The notes beneath the pieces were generated by a model that did no database searches, was not told the DNA's origin, and saw nothing but the letters and a program-made list of their open reading frames with translations. The translations under genes and the position numbers were made by a program. DNA of 64,000 nucleotides from Phycisphaerales bacterium. GTDB lineage: Bacteria; Planctomycetota; Phycisphaerae; Phycisphaerales; UBA1924. The DNA is taken from the NCBI GenBank assembly GCA_020849615.1, contig JADLFW010000043.1, positions 50,343 through 114,342 of the forward strand, given 5' to 3'. Shown piece after piece: positions 28,644-37,159 of the stretch; the stretch's first letter is position 1, and every line of letters begins with the position of its first letter.

Positions 28644-29875
28644 TGAGATCCCCGCGCCGCCGCGGCACCGTCTTCCTCGTCGTCCTTTCCGTCGTCGCGC
28701 TGGTGGTCGTCCTCATCCTCGCGAGCATGGCCGTGATCACCGCCCGCCGCGCCGCCGCCGAGGCCCGCGTGTCGGCGGTGATCGCCCGGGCCGCCGCCGA
28801 ATCGGCCCTCGAGCTCGCCCTCGCCGACGCCGCCAACTCCTTCGCCTGGCGCACGAGCGTCAAGAGCGGCGCCCCCTTCGCCGCCTCGGACAGCTTCCCC
28901 GCCGCCTCCTTCTCCGTCACCGCCGCCGATCCCGTCGATGGCGATGTCACCACGAGCCTCGACGATCCCGTCACCCTCACCGGCGCGGGCCTCTCGGGCT
29001 CGGCCCGGCAGATGGCCAGCGTCGTCCTCGAGCTCGACACCACCGCGGTGTCGGGCCTGGGCTGCGCCCTGGCGGCCGGCGGCGACATCACGCTCTCGAG
29101 CGCCACCGTCCGATCGCTGGGCACCATCGCGTCCAACGCCAGTGTCACCGCCACCAGCTCCAGCGTCCTCGCCCCCGTCATCGCCGTGGGCTCGATCTCC
29201 GGCTCGACCTACGGGGTCAGCCGCACTCCCCTCTCGCCGGCCGTCCAGATCCCGGCCCAGCCCTGGGCCGACTACACCACGATCGGCTCCGCGCTCAGCT
29301 ACTCGCTGGCCGGGGGGCAGCTCCGCAACGTGGTGATCGGCCCCGGCCGCAACCCGTACGGGACCACCAACGCGCAGGGTGTCTACGTCGTCAACGCCGG
29401 GGGCGGCAACCTGCTCATCCGCGATGCGCGGATCCTGGGCACGCTGGTGGTGATCAACGCCGGCACCGTCGAGGTCCGCGGCTCGGTGGTGATGGACCCC
29501 GCCGTGACGGGCTGGCCCGTGCTCATCGTGCAGGGGTCGGTCTACTTCACGACCGTCGGCAACGACCTCTCCGAATCCGCCGCCGGCGCCAACTTCAACC
29601 CCGTCGCCGTGCCGTACCGCGGCGATTCGGACATCGACACGTTCGACAACTTCGCCTCCACGCTGAACGGCATCGTGTACGCGTCGGGCAACATCACCAG
29701 CGACGCCGCCACCCGCTGCACGATCCGCGGCGCCCTGCTGACGGCCGGAAAAGCCAGCCTCGCCGGCGAGCTCAACCTTCGCTACTGCATCAACACCGCC
29801 GCCGCCCCGCCCGGCTTCCGGGCCGGCGGGGGCTTCAAGATCCGGCCCGGCAGCTGGGCCCGCGCCGTGCAGTAG
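28643..29875 (+). CDS. GspK/PilX-like minor pseudopilin
   Basis: 410 residues from the ATG overlapping the previous stop (TGATG). The N-terminus is basic followed by a single hydrophobic helix (TVFLVVLSVVALVVVLILAS), without the Glu5, as in GspK, the tip pseudopilin. The body is beta-rich with Ser/Thr-rich strands and stretches such as NLLIRDARILGTLVVINAG that recall polymer-forming (bactofilin-like) repeats. Last gene of the coupled operon. GspK assignment rests on order, lack of Glu5 and size. Confidence 0.65.
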   Translation: MRSPRRRGTVFLVVLSVVALVVVLILASMAVITARRAAAEARVSAVIARAAAESALELALADAANSFAWRTSVKSGAPFAASDSFPAASFSVTAADPVDGDVTTSLDDPVTLTGAGLSGSARQMASVVLELDTTAVSGLGCALAAGGDITLSSATVRSLGTIASNASVTATSSSVLAPVIAVGSISGSTYGVSRTPLSPAVQIPAQPWADYTTIGSALSYSLAGGQLRNVVIGPGRNPYGTTNAQGVYVVNAGGGNLLIRDARILGTLVVINAGTVEVRGSVVMDPAVTGWPVLIVQGSVYFTTVGNDLSESAAGANFNPVAVPYRGDSDIDTFDNFASTLNGIVYASGNITSDAATRCTIRGALLTAGKASLAGELNLRYCINTAAAPPGFRAGGGFKIRPGSWARAVQ

Positions 29876-29878
29876 CAG

Positions 29879-29946
29879 CCACGGACCAGCACGGACGCGC
29901 CGCGCCGGAGCGGTCTTTCTCCGTGTCCTCTGCGCCCCCGGCGTTC
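29879..29946. repeat. Phrase-like intergenic repeat
   Basis: The gap between convergent genes consists of CCACGGACCAGCACGGACGC and, 20 nt further, CTCCGTGTCCTCTGCGCC. The two parts are partly inverse-complementary (CACGGAC / GTCCGTG-like), and the units resemble those at 40.3, 53.8 and 58.3 kb. Confidence 0.6.
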
Positions 29947-29950
29947 ATGC

Positions 29951-31558
29951 TTACGCCGCGATCGCCGGCGCGCTCGCCGCGTGCCGCGTGAACATCTCGT
30001 CGTAGGCGGAGAAGTCCAGCGTCACAAAGGCGCGGGCCAGCTCGGGGTCGAACTGCACACCCGCGCAGCGGATGATCTCGGTGAGCACCTTGTCCCTGGG
30101 CATCGCGGCGCGGTAGGACCGCGTCGAGCTCATGGCGTCAAAGGTGTCCGCCAGCGTCAGCATCCGGGCGATCCGCGGGATCGACTCCGCCTCCAGCCCG
30201 TGCGGGTAGCCGCGGCCGTTCCAGTGCTCGTGGTGGTGCAGCACGCCCGGCAGCACATCGGCCAGCATCGGGATGTCGCGCAGGATCCGGTGCCCGATCT
30301 CCGGGTGCCGCTTGATCTGGTCGAACTCCAGGTCGCTCAGCCGTCCCGGCTTGGTCAGCACCGCCTCCGGCACGCCGATCTTACCCACATCGTGCACCAG
30401 CCCGGCGATCCGGGCCCGCTCGGCCTGCTCGGGCGTCTGCCCCAGCGCCAGCGCCAGGCCCGACGCCAGCAGCGCCACCCGCTGCGAGTGGCCGCAGGTG
30501 TAGCGGTCCTTGGCGTCGATCGCCGCCGTCAGCGCCTCCAGCGTGCCCATGAACAGCGCCCGCTGCTGGGCCATCAGCCCCACGTTCTCGAGGAACGCCC
30601 CCAGGTACCCCGCCGAGGCCTCCACCAGCTGCGTGTCGTAGCTGCTCACCTGCGGATCGGGCCCGCCCTTGTTGCCCGCCACCAGCACGCCCGCGGCCCG
30701 GCCGGGCCGCTGGATGCGCTGCACCAGCGTCTGCCCGCCGTCGTCGGGCAGGATCGGGCCCAGCTGCGGCAGGATGCGCCGCACGGGCGCATCGTCAACG
30801 GCCGCCAACCCCTCCAGCAGCGGCCGAAGCTGATCGGCCGGCAGCGGCGGAGTCCCGGCCAGCGTCATCGGCTCCGACAAGCCCTCCGGGTCGGCCAGGT
30901 ACACCCCGACCCACCGGTAGGCGAGCGCCCCGTGCACGTTGTCGCACACCTGCTGCACGAACCGCGCCGGGTGCTCCAGCTCCCCCATCGAGCGGCCGAT
31001 CCGGTACAGCACCCCGATCGTCTCGAACGACTCCGTCAGCTGCACCGTGAAGTTCGTGATGTCCAGCTCGTGGTCCGAAATCTTCTGCGCATCCTCCGCC
31101 ATGCACCCGATCATCGCCGTTGTCCGCGCCACGCTCGCATCATCGTGACGGGCCAGGGGCGCCAGCGCCCGGTGCGCCGCGTGCGGGTCCAGCTGCACCG
31201 CCGCGCAGGCCCGCGCGAAGAAGTCCGACTCGATCGCCGCCGGGCCCAGGGCCACCACCACCGTCCAGCCCACCAGGCGCCGCCGCAGCTGCTGCGGAAC
31301 CGGGATCGCCCACACCCCCGGCAGCATCTGCACCGGCGCGGGCGGGCTCTCGGCCAGCCACCGCCGCACGCACGGCTCCACCAGCGAGGTGATCACCGGC
31401 GAGCGCAGCCACAGCCCCAGCACCCCGCCCTCCAGCGGGTCCGCGACGATGACCCCGCCCCCGTCGCACCTCCAGCTGGGCAGCCCCATCGCGCGGCAGC
31501 GCATCCGCAGCGAAACGTGCGGGTCCACCGGGTCGGTCTGCGGGTTGGCGTCGATCAT
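29951..31558 (-). CDS. GAF-HD-GYP cyclic-di-GMP phosphodiesterase
   Basis: 535 residues. Residues ~165-330 are a GAF-like domain (IGVLYRIGRSMGELE...). The C-terminal ~190 residues are HD-GYP: DRYTCGHSQRVALLA, the HD motif GLVHDVGKIGVPEAVL near residue 388, and HHEHWNGRGYP near residue 440. All metal and GYP residues are intact, so it should hydrolyse cyclic di-GMP. It overlaps the upstream receiver-domain gene (ATGA) and probably acts with it. Neighbouring the secretion operon, whose ATPase has an MshEN domain, it is a plausible local source of cyclic-di-GMP control. Confidence 0.9.
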   Translation of the reverse strand: MIDANPQTDPVDPHVSLRMRCRAMGLPSWRCDGGGVIVADPLEGGVLGLWLRSPVITSLVEPCVRRWLAESPPAPVQMLPGVWAIPVPQQLRRRLVGWTVVVALGPAAIESDFFARACAAVQLDPHAAHRALAPLARHDDASVARTTAMIGCMAEDAQKISDHELDITNFTVQLTESFETIGVLYRIGRSMGELEHPARFVQQVCDNVHGALAYRWVGVYLADPEGLSEPMTLAGTPPLPADQLRPLLEGLAAVDDAPVRRILPQLGPILPDDGGQTLVQRIQRPGRAAGVLVAGNKGGPDPQVSSYDTQLVEASAGYLGAFLENVGLMAQQRALFMGTLEALTAAIDAKDRYTCGHSQRVALLASGLALALGQTPEQAERARIAGLVHDVGKIGVPEAVLTKPGRLSDLEFDQIKRHPEIGHRILRDIPMLADVLPGVLHHHEHWNGRGYPHGLEAESIPRIARMLTLADTFDAMSSTRSYRAAMPRDKVLTEIIRCAGVQFDPELARAFVTLDFSAYDEMFTRHAASAPAIAA

Positions 31559-32022
31559 GCGGCGTTCAACCTCGTGCCGGGCCCGGCCGCGCGGCCGCCC
31601 GACGATGCCAGCACCGCCCGCGCGTGCTCGATCAGCTCCCGGGCGCTGAACGGCTTGGGCAGCACCAGCCGGATGTTGGTCCGGGACATCTGCTCATCCG
31701 ACAGAATGTGCCCCCGCGCCGTCAGCAGGATCGCCGGCGTCGACGCCGTCGGCCCCTCCGCGCGCAGCGCCAGGCACAGGTCCAGCCCGCTCATGAACGG
31801 CATCTGCAGGTCCGTCACCACCAGGTCCGGCGTCCTCTGCCGGGCCGCCTGCAGCGCGGTCTCCCCATCGGGCGCCTCCAGCACAGTGAACCCGCTGGTC
31901 TGGAACTTGTGCACGACCACCCGGCGGATGGCGGCGTCGTCATCGGCGATCAGCACGGTGGGGACGGGGGCCGGTGTGATATTCACGCCCCGGACATCGT
32001 TCTTCCGCACCCGCCGCTTCAC
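31555..32022 (-). CDS. Single-domain response regulator (receiver)
   Basis: 155 residues from a GTG with GGAGGG just upstream. Receiver domain from ~20: acidic Asp27-29 (LIADDDA), phosphoacceptor Asp71 (DLVVTDLQMPFMSG), and the conserved Lys in LPKPFS. There is no output domain; the tail is short and basic. The stop overlaps the HD-GYP start, so it is likely to signal to that enzyme. The orphan histidine kinase at 17.8 kb is a possible partner, but this is conjecture. Confidence 0.88.
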   Translation of the reverse strand: MKRRVRKNDVRGVNITPAPVPTVLIADDDAAIRRVVVHKFQTSGFTVLEAPDGETALQAARQRTPDLVVTDLQMPFMSGLDLCLALRAEGPTASTPAILLTARGHILSDEQMSRTNIRLVLPKPFSARELIEHARAVLASSGGRAAGPGTRLNAA

Positions 32023-32122
32023 CCCTCCCCCCGTACCCGGTGCGCGATCCCCCGACGATCACCGGCCAAACCCCGTCAGTCGATATACCCCGACCGGACT
32101 TGGCCCGATAGCCGGCCATGGA

Positions 32123-32128
32123 TAGTCT
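32123..32128 (+). promoter_or_regulatory. -10-like box close to the kinase start
   Basis: TAGTCT 9 nt before the Ser/Thr kinase ATG; initiation from it would give a transcript with almost no leader. Confidence 0.35.
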
Positions 32129-32137
32129 TGGGCGCTC

Positions 32138-34492
32138 ATGGGCGATCGTGACTCTACCGCCGATCCCGGCGCGGGCGGAAGCCTCCCCAATCCGCCCCCG
32201 CGTCGCCACACGCCCACTTTCAGGGAGGGCGACTGGATCGGCCGGTACCAGATCGTCCGGATGCTGGGCCGCGGCGGCATGGGCATGGTCTATGAGGCCA
32301 TGCAGGAAAACCCCTACCGCCGCGTCGCCCTCAAGGTCATGGACCCGTCCCTCGCCTCCGCCGGCGCCCTGCGCCGGTTCGAGACCGAGGCTCAGCTCCT
32401 CGGCCGGCTCGACCACGAGGGCATCGCGCGCATCTACGAGGCCGGCACCCACCGCGAGCCCCGCATCGACGCCGAGCCCGTCCCCTTCTACGCGATGGAG
32501 TACATCGCCGACGCCCGGCCCGTCACCGAGTACGCCGCCGCCCGCGGTCTGGACCTCGAGGCCCGCATCCGGCTCATGGCGTCGGTCTGCGATGCCGTCG
32601 AGCACGGCCACCGCGAGGGTGTGCTGCACCGCGATCTCAAGCCCGAGAACGTGGTTGTCGACGCCCAGGGCCGTGTCAAGGTGATCGACTTCGGCATCGC
32701 CCGCGTGACGGAACCCGAGCTCGCCGCGACCCGCGTCACCGAAGTGGGCCAGCTCGTCGGCACGCTCCAGTACATGTCCCCCGAGCAGTTCGACGGCTAC
32801 TCCGGCCGCCTCGACGGCCGCAGCGATGTCTACGCCCTGGGCGTCATGCTCTACGAACTCATCTGCGGCCGGCTCCCTTACGACGTCACCGGCAAGACCG
32901 TCATCCAGGCCGCCCACGTCGTCCGCGAGACCCAGCCCGCCGCGCCGGGCCGGTGCGATCCCCGCTTCAAGGGCGATGTCGAAACCATCATCCTGAAGGC
33001 GATGCACAAGGACCCCCCCCGGCGCTACCAGCACGCCACCGACCTCGCGCTCGACCTGCGCCGGTTCCTCGCCGGCGAGCCCATCCACGCCCGCCAGGAC
33101 AGCGTCGTCTACGTCGTCCAGAAGCACACCGCCCGGTGGGCGGGCCGCAAGCCCGAGATCGCCATCCTTCTCGCCACCGCGATCGCCCTGGCTGTCGTCG
33201 CCGGCTTCTTCGAGACCAGCTACTTTTTCCGCGCGCCCCCCGCCGATGCCCGGTTGCTCAACCTCATGCTCTCCGGCCCGCCCCCCATCCCCATGGCCGG
33301 GCCGTGGGAGCACGTGCGCATCATCCTCTTCGATGAGCACACCGACTTTCCGGGCCTGGCGGCTTCTGCCGGCATCGAGGGCGTCAAGCCCCTCCCGACC
33401 GTCGAGGGCATGAGCGCGGACCCCTCCTGGCGCGGTGTCCACGGCGCGCTGATGAAGAAGCTCAGCGCGGGCCGGCCGGCCTCGGTGCTCTGGGACCAGA
33501 CGTTTGTTCCCCTCAGTCCCTTCGATGATCTCTTTCTCGAGGGTGTCGAGACCCTCAACCAACTCAAGGACCCCGTGGATGTCGTGACGACGCGCCGGTC
33601 ATGGGATGTCGGCGACACCTATCTGAACCCCGGGTTCAGGGACAAGCTCAAGTCCGGCGCCGCCCTGATGGACCCGACCGGCGAGGAGGGCCAGACGGGC
33701 CGCATCGTGTGGCGCATCGAGCTGGCCATGCGACAGCCCGATGCCAGGGTGCTGCCCTCGGCGGCGCTGCTGGCCTTCGCGCTGTCGCGGCACCCCGGCA
33801 CCGACCCCGAGGTCGACTACATCGCCGATCCCCGCCGCATCCTGCTGCGGTTCAACCAGCGGGGGACCCCGCCCGGCGTGGAGCCGGTCCCCGCCGCCAA
33901 GGCCGCGCCCGTCAAGGTGAGCCTCGTCGAGCCCATGCTCGACAACACGGTGCAGAAGGCGCAGGATGTCGCGTGGTGCGCCAGCTATGTCCTGCACATG
34001 CCGGGCCCGGCCGTGCTCGCCGGCGCGACGCTGCCCTACGACCGCGTGTTCAAGATGAGCGAGGAGGAACTGAAACGCAACTTCGAGGGTAAGGTCGTCA
34101 TCATCGGCCAGGAGCACGCGGCGGACATCCAGCAGTACTCCGACGGCCGCATGATCCCCGGCACCTACGTGCTCGGCGCTGTCGCCGAAGACCTCTTCCG
34201 CGGGGCGTCGATCCACGTCGTCAGCGGCGCCAACCGAGTCGGGGCCGCCGCCGTCTACGCCGTCATCGGCGCATTGGCCGCGGCCTTTGCGGGACGGTCC
34301 CCGCGCCGGCTCCTGCTCATCGTGGCCGGACTGATCGCACTCTCGGCGGCGGGGAGCTGGTTCGCGTACCTGATTTGGGGACTGTTCTTCAATCCGCTCG
34401 TGCCGACGACAGGAATGGTCGTCTCCGCCGTGCTGGCGTGGTCGGTGCTGTGCCTGCACGGTCGCTATGGCCCGGGTGGTTCGCGCGCCTGA
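32138..34492 (+). CDS. Ser/Thr protein kinase with extracytoplasmic CHASE2 domain
   Basis: 784 residues. Kinase domain ~36-320: Gly loop 44-52 (GRGGMGMVY), VALKVM with Lys66, HRDLKPENVV, DFGIARV, and SPEQF in the activation region. A membrane helix follows at ~345-363. A CHASE2 domain covers ~370-690, ending with FEGKVVIIGQEHAADIQQY and PGTYVLGAVAEDLFRG, typical of CHASE2. About three hydrophobic helices close the protein. In Phycisphaerae-like bacteria such kinases are common. The stimulus is unknown; the kinase could control the two paralogues immediately downstream. Confidence 0.92.
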   Translation: MGDRDSTADPGAGGSLPNPPPRRHTPTFREGDWIGRYQIVRMLGRGGMGMVYEAMQENPYRRVALKVMDPSLASAGALRRFETEAQLLGRLDHEGIARIYEAGTHREPRIDAEPVPFYAMEYIADARPVTEYAAARGLDLEARIRLMASVCDAVEHGHREGVLHRDLKPENVVVDAQGRVKVIDFGIARVTEPELAATRVTEVGQLVGTLQYMSPEQFDGYSGRLDGRSDVYALGVMLYELICGRLPYDVTGKTVIQAAHVVRETQPAAPGRCDPRFKGDVETIILKAMHKDPPRRYQHATDLALDLRRFLAGEPIHARQDSVVYVVQKHTARWAGRKPEIAILLATAIALAVVAGFFETSYFFRAPPADARLLNLMLSGPPPIPMAGPWEHVRIILFDEHTDFPGLAASAGIEGVKPLPTVEGMSADPSWRGVHGALMKKLSAGRPASVLWDQTFVPLSPFDDLFLEGVETLNQLKDPVDVVTTRRSWDVGDTYLNPGFRDKLKSGAALMDPTGEEGQTGRIVWRIELAMRQPDARVLPSAALLAFALSRHPGTDPEVDYIADPRRILLRFNQRGTPPGVEPVPAAKAAPVKVSLVEPMLDNTVQKAQDVAWCASYVLHMPGPAVLAGATLPYDRVFKMSEEELKRNFEGKVVIIGQEHAADIQQYSDGRMIPGTYVLGAVAEDLFRGASIHVVSGANRVGAAAVYAVIGALAAAFAGRSPRRLLLIVAGLIALSAAGSWFAYLIWGLFFNPLVPTTGMVVSAVLAWSVLCLHGRYGPGGSRA

Positions 34493-34565
34493 ACCGATGA
34501 GCCCGCGTCTTTATTCGGTGCCGGGCACCCCAAGAAGTCCTGTGCTGTTTCGAGAGGAGATCTTC

Positions 34566-35204
34566 ATGCTGCTCAATCCGGGGGTTCGTTTCCAGACCAC
34601 GCAGAACTACTACGTGCGGGCCAAGGACCGCGCGGGGGGCGACTACTCGCTCGTCTTCGGCGCGTACTTCGCCAATCAGAAGCTCGATTTCAATACCGCC
34701 GACCCCACCGCTTCGGGCGGTGTCAGCGCCTCGTTTGCCACGCTGCAGGCCGGCTCCAACCTCGGCTCCAACGCTCACGCGTTCTTCAGCTGCGACTGCG
34801 CGGTCACCATGACGCCGGGCCCGGTCGTCCCCGAAACTGAGGTAGAGATACTCCAGATTGACAGCGGGGCTGCCCTCATGTGGGGGATCAAGCCCAAGGT
34901 CAGGACCCGCCGCCTCTACACCGGAGGGGATGGCACCAAGATCCTCATCTACGTCGAGCCCGGCACATTCCCGACCGTCGAGCACCTGGTGCTGGTCGAT
35001 CCGCTCAACACCGACCAGGCGCGGATCTACAAGCTCAATGCGCAGGGCCAGCCCGGCGCGAACCCCGACGCCACGCTGACCAACAACCTGCTCTACGCCA
35101 AGCTGGATGCGGCGGGCACGCTGACCACTTCCGCCACCGTTCCCGCCGCGATCCAGGCGGTCGTCGCCTACGCCCGGCAGCAGGCGATCTCTGCCGGGTA
35201 CTGA
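34566..35204 (+). CDS. Unrecognised protein, paralogue A (no signal peptide)
   Basis: 212 residues from ATG 34566, which follows GAGAGGAGATCTTC; an upstream in-frame start at 34467 lacks support. I recognise no family. It begins MLLNPGVRFQTTQNYYVRAK and shares with the next gene ASGGVS, GIKPKVR, GGDGT, VLVDPxNTDxARIYKL and a closing VPxxIQAVVxYAxQQA helix. No signal peptide or membrane helix, so presumably cytoplasmic. A CDC near residue 78 is absent in the lipoprotein copy. Positioned 73 nt after the CHASE2 kinase. Confidence 0.7.
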   Translation: MLLNPGVRFQTTQNYYVRAKDRAGGDYSLVFGAYFANQKLDFNTADPTASGGVSASFATLQAGSNLGSNAHAFFSCDCAVTMTPGPVVPETEVEILQIDSGAALMWGIKPKVRTRRLYTGGDGTKILIYVEPGTFPTVEHLVLVDPLNTDQARIYKLNAQGQPGANPDATLTNNLLYAKLDAAGTLTTSATVPAAIQAVVAYARQQAISAGY

Positions 35205-35256
35205 ACAGGGTGTTGGACGTTTGTTCGTGCCCGGGCTCCGCAGGGCCCGGTTCTGG

Positions 35257-35262
35257 TATCGT
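35257..35262 (+). promoter_or_regulatory. Possible extended -10 box for paralogue B
   Basis: TATCGT preceded by CTGG, 61 nt before the start at 35324. TCTGGTATCG is reminiscent of an extended -10; no -35 was identified. Confidence 0.3.
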
Positions 35263-35323
35263 GGGCCGCTTTCGCCACGGCCCGGCCGCCGAGCCGCCGC
35301 CATGCGCTGGGAGGGAACTTCGC

Positions 35324-36082
35324 ATGAAACGATTCGCCTGCGTCGCCCTCGTCCTGGGAGTGTTTCTCCAGGGCTGCCAGCGCCCCGCGCGGGGGCCGGG
35401 CCAGGAGATCACAGGCATGGTGCTCAATCCCGGCGTCCGTCTTCAGACCGCGCAGAACATGATCGTCCGGGCCGGGGACCGCGCGGGCGGCAGGTACAGC
35501 TTCGTCTTCGGCCCGTACCTCGCCGAGCCCAAGACCAGCTTCGAGCAGCCCGACCTCATCGCGTCGGGCGGCGTTTCGCCCTCGTTCACCACCGCGAAGA
35601 AGGTCAGCAACATGGGCGCGGGCCCGTCCACCACCACGATGGCCGTTTTCAGCACGACCGGGGCGACGGCCCAGCCGACGGGAGCAGAGGTCGAGGAGTC
35701 GGCCGTCGAGGTGTTCCAGGTCGATTCGGGCGTGAGCCTGCTGTGGGGCATCAAGCCCAAGGTCAGGAGTCGCCGCGTGTACATCGGGGGCGATGGCACC
35801 GAGTTCATGCTCTACGTCGAGCCCCCGCCCTCGCCGTGGGCCCCGACAAGCGAGCACATCGTGCTGGTTGATCCCTCCAACACCGACCGGGCCCGCATCT
35901 ACAAGCTTGACTCGGCGGGCCAGCCCACGGGAACTCCGATCATCCTGGCGAACGGCCACCTGTACGCCCGGCTGAACCCCGACGGCACGTTCACGCTGAG
36001 CGACACGGTTCCGCCCGACATCCAGGCCGTCGTCGACTACGCCAAGCAGCAGGCGGCGACCTCGGGGTCGACCACGCACTGA
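35324..36082 (+). CDS. Unrecognised lipoprotein, paralogue B
   Basis: 252 residues; short lipoprotein signal ending LQGC (Cys18), then a region closely parallel to paralogue A: VLNPGVRLQTAQNMIVRAGD, ASGGVS, LLWGIKPKVRSRRVY, GGDGTEFML, VLVDPSNTDRARIYKLD, and the C-terminal VPPDIQAVVDYAKQQ helix. The pair looks like an old tandem duplication in which one copy gained or lost export. Function unknown. A GGGAGGGAACTTCGC stretch precedes the ATG. Convergent with the metallo-hydrolase gene. Confidence 0.74.
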   Translation: MKRFACVALVLGVFLQGCQRPARGPGQEITGMVLNPGVRLQTAQNMIVRAGDRAGGRYSFVFGPYLAEPKTSFEQPDLIASGGVSPSFTTAKKVSNMGAGPSTTTMAVFSTTGATAQPTGAEVEESAVEVFQVDSGVSLLWGIKPKVRSRRVYIGGDGTEFMLYVEPPPSPWAPTSEHIVLVDPSNTDRARIYKLDSAGQPTGTPIILANGHLYARLNPDGTFTLSDTVPPDIQAVVDYAKQQAATSGSTTH

Positions 36083-36102
36083 CACCCGTCTGGGCCCGCG
36101 CT

Positions 36103-37098
36103 TCAGGTCTGCTGCGGCGCGGGCGGCGGGGAGTCGGGCCCGCCTGAATCATCCCGCGGTTGCGCTGCGTCCGGCTTGCCCGGCGCCCAGACCCCGCCCG
36201 GTTCGGTCCCGACCACGCGGTGTGATTCGTTCCCGGCGGCCTCCATCAGCCGCTGGAGGGGTTCATCGGGGCGTTCATCACCCATCGGGAATGTCGAGTG
36301 GTGGATGGGCAGCAGGTAGTCGGCGCCGCTGGCCCGGAACATGTTCCAGACCTGCTCGGGGGTGGCGTGGGCGTGGTCCCACAGGCCGTACGCGCCGATG
36401 CCGAAGATGGCGAGCGTGGCGTGCGGGAGGTTGTCGAAGGCGTCGGTCATCGCGGTGTCGCCGGCGAAGAGCACGCGGTGGCTCTCCGACTCGAGGAGGT
36501 AGCTGTTGTACCCGCGGCGGCGGTCGACGGCGGAGCGGGCGCCCCAGTGACGGGGGCGCAGGGCCTGCACGTTGAGCGGCCCGACCTCGGTGGCCCCGCC
36601 CCAGTCGAGCTCGGTCACGCGGGCGAAGCCGCGCGGCACCAGGCGGCGCGTCCCCCGGGCGGTAACGGCGACGGCGCGCGAGCGCGGCAGCCGCCGCAGC
36701 GTGGGCTTGTCGAGATGGTCGAAGTGGGCGTGCGAGATCAGCGTCACATCGACCCGCGGGAGCTCCTCGAGGTCGATCGGCACGGGCGCCGACCGGGCCA
36801 GGCCGAACGTCATCGTGCCGACCCGCGGCCCGATCCGGTGCGAGAAGACCGGGTCGGTCAGCACCCACAGCCCGGCCATCCGCAGGAGCACCGTCGCGTG
36901 GCCCAGCCACGAGGCCGCGAGCTCGTGCTCCTTCCATTCCGGCAAGGCCCGGCGGATCCCCGACTCCCCGGGCGGCAGCGCGGGCCGGGCCGCGCGGTGG
37001 AGCGACTCGAGCAGGTGCCTGGGGTAGCGGGACAGCCCGGAGCGGGTCATGGCCACCACGCGTTTCATCTTCGCGGGGTTGTCCGGGCCGCGCGCCAT
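36103..37098 (-). CDS. Metallo-beta-lactamase-fold hydrolase (NAPE-PLD/UlaG-like)
   Basis: 331 residues. Domain starts at ~60 (WLGHATVLLRMAGLWVLTDP) and has the HxHxDH Zn motif in SHAHFDHLDK, a later FAGDTAMTD, and PIHHSTFPMGDERPDEPL. The N-terminal SWLGHAT-type motif is characteristic of the NAPE-PLD group that acts on phosphodiesters of lipids. The natural substrate here is not evident. The last ~25 residues are Pro/Asp-rich. It is separate from the minus-strand genes upstream by ~60 nt. Confidence 0.84.
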   Translation of the reverse strand: MARGPDNPAKMKRVVAMTRSGLSRYPRHLLESLHRAARPALPPGESGIRRALPEWKEHELAASWLGHATVLLRMAGLWVLTDPVFSHRIGPRVGTMTFGLARSAPVPIDLEELPRVDVTLISHAHFDHLDKPTLRRLPRSRAVAVTARGTRRLVPRGFARVTELDWGGATEVGPLNVQALRPRHWGARSAVDRRRGYNSYLLESESHRVLFAGDTAMTDAFDNLPHATLAIFGIGAYGLWDHAHATPEQVWNMFRASGADYLLPIHHSTFPMGDERPDEPLQRLMEAAGNESHRVVGTEPGGVWAPGKPDAAQPRDDSGGPDSPPPAPQQT

Positions 37099-37159
37099 TG
37101 CGCATTATTGGCCGCGCCGGGCGGTGGGCCCGCGGGGACAACCCCCGGTCCTGCGCCGG

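Noticed and set aside
31940..33562. Large minus-strand open frame opposite the Ser/Thr kinase
   Set aside because: Translation is Val/Asp/Gly-rich without motifs; the plus strand has a complete kinase domain.
36093..36126. Bidirectional terminator between paralogue B and the metallo-hydrolase
   Set aside because: GCCCGCGC/GCGCGGGC can pair, but the loop is 15 nt, there is no T run and the stem overlaps a coding end.
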